From Fidelibacterota bacterium (lineage in GTDB: Bacteria; Fidelibacterota; UBA2242), in assembly GCA_016936335.1 (NCBI GenBank), contig JAFGXZ010000225.1, positions 1-6,725 of the forward strand: 6,725 nt of DNA, written 5' to 3'. Position 1 is the first letter of the stretch. Every line of letters begins with the position of its first letter. The notes below the pieces were generated by a model, which saw only the letters and a program-made list of their open reading frames with translations, was not told the DNA's origin and made no database searches. Made by a program: the position numbers and the translations under genes. Positions 1 to 5,603 of the stretch are shown here, piece by piece.

Positions 1-561
1 CAGCGTGCGGCGGACATTTTCGTCATGAAAGGTATGTTAAACACGTTACTGCAGACATTTGGGATTGAAGCGGCTGATTTTTTACCGGCGACTCACAGAC
101 ATTTTAACCCGCTGGTTGAAGCCCGGTATAGGGGTAATCTTTTAGCGCATTTTGGCCAGGTCGACAGGCAATATTTATCCAAAGAATGGGGCATCGAGAT
201 ACCTGTGTATGCGCTTGAAGGGGATGTTTCGGTATTGTTGACATCAGCGGGGAAAACCAGGATTTTCACTCCGTTACCGGTATTTCCAATGACACAGAGA
301 GATGTTTCAATTCTGGTAAAGGAAAATTTAAAAATTGCCGACATTGAAGCGTTAATCTGGAAAAAAGGCGGTAAATTTTTAAAAGAATGTCGATTCTATG
401 ATCTTTACAATGGAAAAAATATTGACAAAGGTCTAAAAAGTATTACATTTAATTTAGTATTTCAGGCAAAGGATAAAACCTTGCAAGATGTTGAAATTGA
501 TAATATAATGGCTGCTATTCACAAAATCCTGGAAACTGAAGCAGACGCCAGATTAAGGTAA
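1..561 (+). CDS. pheT: Phenylalanyl-tRNA synthetase beta subunit, C-terminal part (5' truncated by window edge)
   Basis: The reading frame is open from base 1, giving 186 residues of the end of PheT, normally about 800 residues; the start lies outside the window. PheT forms the alpha2beta2 cytosolic enzyme that charges tRNA-Phe. The fragment begins with QRAADIFVMKG, matching the end of the synthetase-like core (family pattern DFFDLKG). HFGQVDRQY resembles the family's FGELHP segment. The last ~100 residues (about 262-558) form the FDX-ACB anticodon-binding domain. It shows FPMTQRD at fragment residues 95-101, FYDLYNGKNI, then KSITFNLVFQ and TLQDVEID, and ends with the usual ADARLR tail. The frame is intact. 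The first internal ATG (25) is not the real start. The stop is 8 nt before the next gene, so the two are probably co-transcribed. Confidence 0.96.
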   Translation, partial: QRAADIFVMKGMLNTLLQTFGIEAADFLPATHRHFNPLVEARYRGNLLAHFGQVDRQYLSKEWGIEIPVYALEGDVSVLLTSAGKTRIFTPLPVFPMTQRDVSILVKENLKIADIEALIWKKGGKFLKECRFYDLYNGKNIDKGLKSITFNLVFQAKDKTLQDVEIDNIMAAIHKILETEADARLR

Positions 562-569
562 AAGCAGGA

Positions 570-770
570 ATGGACTTAGCAAATTTAAATTTACTTGAAG
601 AAAAAATACGAAGCCTTCTTGCTGTGACAACCAAACTACAAGAGGAGAATAGAAAGATAAAAACTGAATTAGATGAGGGGACTTCCCTCGAGAAAATGTT
701 AGATCAAAAAAAGAGGCAACAATTAAGAACCATGATTGAAGGGATGCTTGAGACTTTAGAAAAGTTTTAA
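570..770 (+). CDS. Small coiled-coil protein, ZapB-like, adjacent to zapA
   Basis: This is a 66-residue, charged, Leu-rich protein predicted to be almost wholly helical. Hydrophobic residues at heptad-like spacing run through LEEKIRSLLAVTTKLQEEN (about 9-27), a charged linker follows (about 31-39), and a second helix ends in MIEGMLETLEKF. There is no signal peptide, membrane segment or enzymatic motif. Size, composition and the place directly before zapA resemble ZapB and the small TIGR02449-type proteins that, as I recall, neighbour zapA in gammaproteobacteria and end with a similar VEAMIxRLKALE pattern. A role as a ZapA partner at the Z-ring is therefore inferred, not shown. The start is fixed by an in-frame TGA at 537-539 and no earlier ATG. 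The SD is poor: AAGG at 555-558 lies 11 nt upstream, while AGGA directly abuts the ATG. Reinitiation after the pheT stop is plausible. Confidence 0.75.
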   Translation: MDLANLNLLEEKIRSLLAVTTKLQEENRKIKTELDEGTSLEKMLDQKKRQQLRTMIEGMLETLEKF

Positions 771-818
771 TTCCTTTGATTGCTTTAACCGGATGGTTTA
801 TTAACATATAGAAACAAG

Positions 819-1124
819 ATGGAAGAGCAAAACGACAGTTTAGTACGCGTTACAATATACGGCCAGGAATATACCGTTAAAGCCAAGGCTGATCCGTCTT
901 ATATTGTCAGTGTAGCCAATTTTGTAAATGAGAAAATGGAAGAGGTGGAAAATTCACTGACAACTGTTCAATCGCCTTTACGCATCGCAATACTGGCGGC
1001 AATGAATGTGACCGATGAGTTATTCACCAGTAATAAAGATAAAGAGGAACTCAGTCATAAGATTAACGAAAAAACGATGTTTCTGGTCGATCTCATTGAA
1101 GAAAAATTGGACGAAGATATTTAA
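819..1124 (+). CDS. zapA: Cell division protein ZapA
   Basis: The 101-residue product matches the usual ZapA length. ZapA is a cytoplasmic dimer/tetramer that binds FtsZ and bundles protofilaments at the division site. The N-terminal globular part contains the family's beta-hairpin, VRVTIYGQEYTVKA (about 9-22). A helix, YIVSVANFVNEKMEEV (about 28-43), follows. The signature helix IAILAAMNVTDELF (57-70) corresponds to the ILAALNIADEL pattern of other ZapA proteins. The C-terminal 30 residues are a charged coiled coil ending LIEEKLDEDI. The start ATG has no clear SD; the preceding bases are AGAAACAAG. The gene lies 48 nt after the small coiled-coil gene and 97 nt before rny. The family assignment is firm and the role in this organism is taken from the family. 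Confidence 0.92.
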   Translation: MEEQNDSLVRVTIYGQEYTVKAKADPSYIVSVANFVNEKMEEVENSLTTVQSPLRIAILAAMNVTDELFTSNKDKEELSHKINEKTMFLVDLIEEKLDEDI

Positions 1125-1221
1125 TCCATCTTTATTTAAATAGATAAAATCAGTTGCCATATTTCCGGTTAAAGCTCTACAACTGGTAGAAGTTGTTGAG
1201 TTTTAGAAATTAGGAGAAATC
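1125..1221 (+). promoter_or_regulatory. Intergenic leader of rny, with possible weak promoter and SD
   Basis: This 97-nt spacer is the largest gap in the cluster. TAAAAT at 1145-1150 matches five of six bases of a sigma70 -10 box, but the -35 position is poor (TTAATC, 1121-1126, at 18-nt spacing). A start near 1157 would give a 5' leader of about 65 nt that contains the hairpin at 1171-1204. A clear SD, AGGAG at 1212-1216, sits 5 nt before the rny ATG and supports that start. The promoter is a guess; the SD is well supported. Confidence 0.4.
1171..1204 (+). terminator. Terminator-like or regulatory hairpin between zapA and rny
   Basis: The left arm (1171-1184) pairs with the right arm (1191-1204) over 14 positions, with one T-T mismatch (1178/1197), one G-T wobble (1174/1201) and loop GGTAGA. 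Three A-T pairs at the base lead into the wobble and the core CTC/GAG and ACAACT/AGTTGT pairs. The right arm ends in TTTT and the left begins with AAA, a shape typical of a bidirectional intrinsic terminator, though the T-run is short. It ends 7 nt before the rny SD. It could terminate zapA transcription, attenuate read-through into rny, or act as a 5' UTR control structure. Confidence 0.5.
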
Positions 1222-2769
1222 ATGTTGATGCTAAATGTCATAATAGGAATAACCAGTATGGGAATCGGTGCCGGTTTGGCGCTGTATTTTTATGTCCAGA
1301 GTTTGAAAAGAACAAAATCGACTGTATCTGAACTTGTGCAGAATGCCCAAAAAGAAGCCGATGAAATTGTTCGTGAAAGTCGCCTTGAAGCAAAGGATGA
1401 AGCGATTCGTATCAAAAACCGGGCTGAGGATGAATCACGTAATAAAATGAGAGATGTGCGTGAATTGGAAAAGAAACTGGTAAAACGGGAGTTTTATCTG
1501 GAACGGAAAATGGAGATAGCCGATAAAAAAGCCGAGGAACAAGACAAACGGGATACGGAATTACGAAAACATCAATCCGCTCTGGCTCACAAGGAATCGG
1601 AAATTCAGCAGATCATTGAACAGCAGACCGAACGACTGGAACGGATTGCCGGTATGACCCGCAAAGAAGCCCAGGATATTCTGATGGAAAACCTGATGGA
1701 AAACGCAAAATCAGGTATCTCCAAAAAGGTCAAAGAGATGCGTGACACTGCTATTTCCGAAGCAACCCGGGAAGCGAAAAAAATCATTGTCGCTGCAATT
1801 CAGCGCTCTGCCGCCGATCATACTGCTGAAACAACTGTATCGGTTGTGAACCTCCCGAATGACAATATGAAAGGCCGGATTATCGGTCGGGAAGGTCGCA
1901 ACATCCGACATTTTGAATCATTAACAGGGGTCGAAATTATCGTGGACGATACTCCCGAAGCAGTGGTTCTTTCAGGATTCGATCCGGTACGTCGTGAGGT
2001 TGCTCGTCTTGCTTTGGAAAAACTGGTTTTAGACGGACGTATTCATCCATCCCGAATTGAAGAGATGATCAAGAAAGCCACAATTGAAGTGGATGAATCG
2101 ATATTACACGCTGCAGAAGAAGCCATCGATGAAGTAAATTTACCACCCTTTCAGCCGGAGCTGATGAAAATATTAGGTAAATTAAAATACCGGACTTCAT
2201 ACGGCCAGAATGTGTTGAAACACTCGGTTGAAGTGGCCTGGCTGTCAGGATTGATGGCTGCCGAACTTGGCCTGAACGGAGAAATCGCCAAACGGGCTGG
2301 ATTATTGCATGATATCGGTAAAGCAATTGATCGCAATGTGACCGGTACGCATGCCCTGATCGGTGTCGAATTGGCAAAGAAGTTCAAGGAGAATGAGATC
2401 GTTGTCAATGCAATCGGTTCCCATCACGAAGAAATTGAATCGATCCATCCAATTTCCGTCATTGTTGCCGCTGCCGATCAGATCAGCGGTTCCCGGCGAG
2501 GCGCAAGGGGTGATACGCTTGAAAGTTATATTCAGCGCCTTGAAAAGCTCGAAGAAATTGCCAACAACTTTGAAGGAGTTTCAAAAACCTACGCGATTCA
2601 GGCCGGACGTGAAGTCCGGGTAATTGTTGAAAATGATGTGGTCAATGATATCGAAGCCGATAATCTGGCTGATGAAATTGCCACAAAGATTCAAACCGAT
2701 TTGAATTATCCGGGTCAAATTAAAGTAGTTGTTGTGCGTGAACATCGAAGTGTCAGCTATGCCAAATAA
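1222..2769 (+). CDS. rny: Ribonuclease Y, membrane-anchored endoribonuclease
   Basis: The 515-residue product is full length for RNase Y (about 520), which starts mRNA decay by endonucleolytic cleavage at the inner face of the membrane. Domains in order are: one N-terminal membrane helix (about 4-26); a long, highly charged coiled coil (about 30-165) rich in K, E and R; a KH RNA-binding domain with GRIIGREGRNIR at 218-229; an HD metal-dependent phosphohydrolase domain; and a C-terminal domain ending VREHRSVSYAK. HD ligands are visible as H334 (VLKHSVEV), H363-D364 (GLLHDIGKA) and D419 (AAADQISGSRRGAR), with HHEE at 401-404. AGGAG at 1212-1216 sets the start; a second ATG two codons on (1228) is possible but less well spaced. 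The 3' end overlaps folD by 11 nt. The leader hairpin just upstream may control expression. All key residues are present. Confidence 0.97.
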   Translation: MLMLNVIIGITSMGIGAGLALYFYVQSLKRTKSTVSELVQNAQKEADEIVRESRLEAKDEAIRIKNRAEDESRNKMRDVRELEKKLVKREFYLERKMEIADKKAEEQDKRDTELRKHQSALAHKESEIQQIIEQQTERLERIAGMTRKEAQDILMENLMENAKSGISKKVKEMRDTAISEATREAKKIIVAAIQRSAADHTAETTVSVVNLPNDNMKGRIIGREGRNIRHFESLTGVEIIVDDTPEAVVLSGFDPVRREVARLALEKLVLDGRIHPSRIEEMIKKATIEVDESILHAAEEAIDEVNLPPFQPELMKILGKLKYRTSYGQNVLKHSVEVAWLSGLMAAELGLNGEIAKRAGLLHDIGKAIDRNVTGTHALIGVELAKKFKENEIVVNAIGSHHEEIESIHPISVIVAAADQISGSRRGARGDTLESYIQRLEKLEEIANNFEGVSKTYAIQAGREVRVIVENDVVNDIEADNLADEIATKIQTDLNYPGQIKVVVVREHRSVSYAK

Positions 2770-3655
2770 TCAAGCCCTGATAATAGATGGAAAGATGATT
2801 TCCGAACAAGTTCGGGAATCTCTAAAACCGGCAATCGATAGCTTGAAAAAAAGGGGAATTATTCCCGGTTTAGCGGTTGTACTGGTCGGTGATGATCCAC
2901 CATCCCAGGCATACGTCCGCATGAAGGGTAAAGCCTTCGAAGCGATGAATCTATTTTCGGAGACATTTCGGTTTCCAGCCGATTCAACTCAAAGTGAGTT
3001 GGAAACTTTTATTGAAAAATTGAACAGTGATCCGCGATTTCACGGAATACTTGTTCAATTGCCGTTACCATTCCATTTTAATGAGCTCGAAGTCATTATG
3101 AAAATCGATCCCAATAAAGATGCCGACGGTATTCATCCGGTCAGTTTGGGAAAAATGGTGCTGGGCACTGAAGCCCCGTTGTCCTGCACGCCGCACGGTG
3201 TGTTGATGTTGTTAAAGTATTCAAACATTGAAACATCAGGAAAACATGCTGTTGTGGTTGGTAGAAGTAATATTGTTGGAAAACCAATTGCTAACCTATT
3301 GTTTAAGAAAAGAGCACTGGGTGATGCGACTGTAACGATCTGTCATTCAAAAACCAAAGATCTTCAGGCAATCTGTCGACAGGCAGATATCCTGATTGCA
3401 GCCATTGGAAGACCTGATTTTATCGATCGTAATTTTGTAAAAGACGGTGCAGTTGTTATCGATGTCGGGATCAACCGGGTCGAAGATTTAACAACAAAAC
3501 GCGGATATCGACTGGTTGGTGATGTCAATTTTAACGATGTGATTGATAAGGTATCGGCAATTACACCGGTTCCCGGCGGTGTCGGGCCAATGACAATTTC
3601 CATGTTAATTGCCAATACCGTATATTTAGCTGAGAAACTTACTGCAAATCAATAA
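2759..3655 (+). CDS. folD: Bifunctional methylenetetrahydrofolate dehydrogenase / methenyltetrahydrofolate cyclohydrolase FolD
   Basis: This 298-residue cytosolic enzyme interconverts 5,10-methylene-, 5,10-methenyl- and 10-formyl-tetrahydrofolate, supplying one-carbon units for purines and initiator fMet. Family motifs in order are: SQAYVRMKGKA (49-59) with the Tyr52/Lys56 pair of the active site; GILVQLPLP (96-104); DADGIHP (121-127); the nucleotide-binding GRSNIVGKP (168-176); and PVPGGVGPMTI (270-280). The frame opens further upstream (TTG at 2729, GTG at 2750). The ATG at 2759 is preferred because it leaves only a short N-terminal extension before the conserved LIIDGK and gives the normal length. 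It overlaps the rny stop by 11 nt and has no strong SD, so translational coupling to rny is likely. No key residue is missing. Confidence 0.96.
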   Translation: MPNNQALIIDGKMISEQVRESLKPAIDSLKKRGIIPGLAVVLVGDDPPSQAYVRMKGKAFEAMNLFSETFRFPADSTQSELETFIEKLNSDPRFHGILVQLPLPFHFNELEVIMKIDPNKDADGIHPVSLGKMVLGTEAPLSCTPHGVLMLLKYSNIETSGKHAVVVGRSNIVGKPIANLLFKKRALGDATVTICHSKTKDLQAICRQADILIAAIGRPDFIDRNFVKDGAVVIDVGINRVEDLTTKRGYRLVGDVNFNDVIDKVSAITPVPGGVGPMTISMLIANTVYLAEKLTANQ

Positions 3656-3665
3656 AGGAGCAGAG

Positions 3666-4124
3666 ATGAACACTATTGACGCATTAAGACGATCGGAACT
3701 ATGCAATGGTCTCAATGACAATGAGTTGAAATTGATGTCGGAAATATTTCATTCCAGGCAAGTCAACCGGAATAAAATAGTTTTAAAAGAGGGTGAACCA
3801 TCGAATGATCTTTATATTATCGTCAGAGGTCGTGTGAAGGTAGTGATGTCATCCAGTGCAATTCCCGGGGATTTTGAAAAAATCGCAACGTTGAAAGACA
3901 ACGAAATTTATGGTGAATTTGCCCTGCTGGATGGTTCTACACGGTCGGCCTCGGTGATCGCCGAAGAAGATTCATTTTTCCTGTATGCCGATTATCTCGA
4001 TTTTCACCGCTTTATGGAAGAGAATGAACATATTGGTTTTATCATCATGAAAAATCTCGCAAAAATTCTTACGGCAAAATTGCGTAAAACCAACTTTGAA
4101 ATGCGTGATGGTGCTCATCAGTAA
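3666..4124 (+). CDS. Stand-alone cyclic nucleotide-binding domain protein (Crp-type fold, no DNA-binding domain)
   Basis: The 152-residue product is a single Crp/PKA-type cyclic nucleotide-binding domain. Beta-roll elements run from about 28 to 108. They include IVLKEGEPSNDLYIIVRGRVKV (about 38-59, the G-x-x-x-x-x-Y-x-I/V-x-x-G signature) and a phosphate-binding cassette, GEFALLDGSTRSA, at 83-95. Its Glu84 and Arg93 are the residues that usually contact the ribose and cyclic phosphate. A C-terminal helix (about 112-140) follows and the protein stops. No helix-turn-helix, kinase, channel or enzyme domain follows, so it is not a complete Crp/Fnr regulator. There is no signal peptide. AGGAG at 3656-3660, 5 nt before the ATG, supports the start, 10 nt after folD. 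The ligand (cAMP, cGMP or other) and the output are unknown. It may act by binding a partner protein. Confidence 0.88.
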   Translation: MNTIDALRRSELCNGLNDNELKLMSEIFHSRQVNRNKIVLKEGEPSNDLYIIVRGRVKVVMSSSAIPGDFEKIATLKDNEIYGEFALLDGSTRSASVIAEEDSFFLYADYLDFHRFMEENEHIGFIIMKNLAKILTAKLRKTNFEMRDGAHQ

Positions 4125-4730
4125 ATGACGATGGACCTTGTTGAATTAATCAAATCACGACGGTCAATCCGTCAATTCAAGCAAAAAGAAATAGCGCAGG
4201 ATATCCTGATAAATTGTGTCGATGCAGCACGAACGGCTCCGTCTGCTGCGAATCTTCAACCGCTGGAATACATACTGGTTACTGATAATGAACAGGTTAA
4301 TTATTTATTTTCATTAGTACGCTGGGCCGCATATATCAATCCGAAAGGCAATCCAAAACCCGGTCAACACCCGACGGCGTATCTGATTATTCTGCTGAAT
4401 AAGGATTATGGAAAAAAATGGAAATTCCACGATCTGGGTGCTGCTGTCGAGAATTTTATGCTGGCCGCGTTATCCTATGGAATCGGAACCTGCTGGTTGG
4501 CATCGGTGGATCGTGATCCCATAAGATCGTATTATAAAATACCGAAAAAATATTTGATTGATTCGGTCGTAGCCCTGGGCTACCCGGCAGAGGAACCACT
4601 GCTTGAAACGTCCGATGAAACGGTCCGGTACTGGCAGGATGGCGAAGATCGCCTGCATGTTCCCAAACGATCAATCGACAGTATTCTTCGGATTAATTCG
4701 TTTAAAAAAAATAAAAGGAATGATAAATAA
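4125..4730 (+). CDS. Nitroreductase-family FMN-dependent oxidoreductase
   Basis: This 201-residue protein belongs to the nitroreductase fold, normally a homodimer binding FMN at the subunit interface and using NAD(P)H. Visible motifs are: the N-terminal SRRSIRQF (11-18), whose arginines contact the FMN phosphate; APSAANLQP (38-46), matching the family APSxxNxQPW region; HDLGAAVENFMLAALSYGIG (102-121), containing the conserved dimer-core helix; and ALGYPAEEP (150-158), the family's GYP motif. The tail has LHVPKRSIDSILRIN and then a Lys-rich end. The physiological substrate cannot be read from sequence, since the family includes nitro-, flavin-, enone-reducing and dehalogenating enzymes. The start ATG directly follows the preceding TAA with no clear SD, suggesting coupling. 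An in-frame ATG at 4131 (MDLVELIK) is an alternative start. The stop overlaps lgt by 1 nt. Confidence 0.9.
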   Translation: MTMDLVELIKSRRSIRQFKQKEIAQDILINCVDAARTAPSAANLQPLEYILVTDNEQVNYLFSLVRWAAYINPKGNPKPGQHPTAYLIILLNKDYGKKWKFHDLGAAVENFMLAALSYGIGTCWLASVDRDPIRSYYKIPKKYLIDSVVALGYPAEEPLLETSDETVRYWQDGEDRLHVPKRSIDSILRINSFKKNKRNDK

Positions 4731-5512
4731 TGCATCCTGAACTACTTCATATCGGACCATTGACTATCTATACCTATGGATTTATGATGGCAACTGCTTT
4801 TCTGGTCTGCTATCTTATTTTAAAGCAGGAGATCAAGAAAAGGGGCGATGATCCTGAAATTGCCAGCAACATCATTTTCTGGGGCGCTATTGGAGGTATT
4901 GTCGGGGCTAAGGTATTTTATATGCTGGAGTTCTTCCAGGATTTTCTGCAAGATCCGCTGGGAATGATATTTTCAGGAGCGGGTCTCGTTTTCCACGGTG
5001 GATTAATCGGCGGTACGATTACAGTCATATTGGTTATCCGACATGCGAAAAAATCCGTGGGAGAATATGCCAATATCATCGGACCTGTTCTGTTGATCGG
5101 ACAGGGGATTGGTCGCATTGGCTGTTTCTTTGCGGGATGTTGTCACGGCGAAGCCTGTAATCTGCCCTGGGCGGTTGTATTTCCTTATGCGTCGCCGCCG
5201 GCTAATTACCCGGTTCACCCGACCCAATTGTACGAAACAGTAATTAATTTTACTCTTTTTTTCATATTGGTAAAATTCGTCAGACCACGATTTAATAAAC
5301 CCTGGCAAACATTTTCAATTTACCTGATGCTGGCTGGAGCGGAGCGATTTTTCATTGAATTTATCCGGGTAAATCCCCGGGTCGCCTGGGGACTCAGCAG
5401 TGCGCAGTTCACGTCCATGGGGATATTTATTGCTGGTCTTTTAATGGCATTTATTGTTTCAAAAAATAGTTCAATTCCATTTTTTTCAAAACGTAGTACA
5501 AAAAACAAATAA
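4730..5512 (+). CDS. lgt: Prolipoprotein diacylglyceryl transferase Lgt
   Basis: The 260-residue inner-membrane enzyme transfers diacylglycerol from phosphatidylglycerol to the lipobox cysteine of prolipoproteins, the first step of lipoprotein maturation. About seven hydrophobic segments are visible (roughly 10-31, 46-65, 85-104, 115-137, 168-185, 193-210, 227-244). Family signatures are: IYTYGFMM (13-20); HGG at 89-91, with the His equivalent to E. coli H103; GQGIGRIGCFFAGCCHG at 124-140, with R129 equivalent to R143; HPTQLYE at 163-169; and ERFFIEFIR at 205-213. The GCFFAGCCHG form differs from the E. coli GNFINGE form, a variant I recall from deltaproteobacteria and other phyla. AAGGA at 4715-4719, 10 nt upstream, can serve as SD. 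The start overlaps the nitroreductase stop (TAATG). The C-terminus is Lys/Ser-rich. Confidence 0.96.
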   Translation: MHPELLHIGPLTIYTYGFMMATAFLVCYLILKQEIKKRGDDPEIASNIIFWGAIGGIVGAKVFYMLEFFQDFLQDPLGMIFSGAGLVFHGGLIGGTITVILVIRHAKKSVGEYANIIGPVLLIGQGIGRIGCFFAGCCHGEACNLPWAVVFPYASPPANYPVHPTQLYETVINFTLFFILVKFVRPRFNKPWQTFSIYLMLAGAERFFIEFIRVNPRVAWGLSSAQFTSMGIFIAGLLMAFIVSKNSSIPFFSKRSTKNK

Positions 5513-5603
5513 CAATTAGTTCAATACTATGAAGAGAACTACTGAAACTCCGTAATATTTTGCGGAATTTCGTTGTGTTGTTATCACTAATGAAAGGCGA
5601 ACA
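5513..5603 (+). other. Spacer between lgt and serine hydrolase gene
   Basis: This 91-nt AT-rich gap holds a small 6-bp hairpin (TAGTTC 5517-5522 with GAACTA 5536-5541), the terminator-like stem described separately, and the SD GAAAGG (5592-5597), 6 nt before the next ATG. I see no convincing -35/-10 pair. The spacing suggests the end of the preceding operon and a separately expressed gene downstream. Confidence 0.4.
5543..5572 (+). terminator. Weak terminator-like hairpin after lgt
   Basis: The arms 5543-5553 and 5562-5572 pair over 11 positions. The core TCCG/CGGA (5549-5552 with 5563-5566) is flanked by AAA/TTT. There is one C-A mismatch (5548/5567), a wobble at each end and an 8-nt loop. 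The following bases, TTGTGTTGTT, are T-rich but interrupted by G, so termination efficiency is doubtful. The position 31 nt after the lgt stop fits an operon end. Confidence 0.35.

Noticed and set aside
373..385. T TTA AAA slippery-looking heptamer in pheT (378-384)
   Set aside because: The zero frame continues through a fully conserved FDX-ACB domain and no downstream pseudoknot or stem is evident. It is a by-product of Phe-Leu-Lys codons in AT-rich sequence.
1125..1221. 6S RNA (ssrS) between zapA and the next gene, as in proteobacteria
   Set aside because: The gap is only 97 nt against roughly 180 nt for 6S RNA, and there is no long double-hairpin with a central bubble; only the single stem at 1171-1204 is seen.
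2069..2377. 102-codon open frame on the minus strand inside rny
   Set aside because: It lies wholly inside a highly conserved gene, the translation resembles no family, and it has no SD or neighbour context. It is a shadow of the rny codons; the same holds for the minus-strand frames at 5003-5308 and 6264-6578.
2729..2758. Upstream TTG (2729) or GTG (2750) start for folD giving up to ten more residues
   Set aside because: The extra residues do not resemble FolD, deepen the overlap with rny, and the ATG at 2759 gives a normal-length protein with the conserved LIIDGK close to the N-terminus.
4704..4714. A8 run near the end of the nitroreductase gene as a programmed -1 slip that would enter the lgt frame
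   Set aside because: A -1 shift does reach the lgt frame, but a TAA at 4712-4714 in that frame stops it at once, so no fusion could form.
5553..5562. Bacteroidetes-type -7 promoter element (TAnnTTTG) in TAATATTTTG
   Set aside because: The spacing between TA and TTTG does not fit, no TTTG -33 element is found at the right distance, and the bases are part of the hairpin loop.
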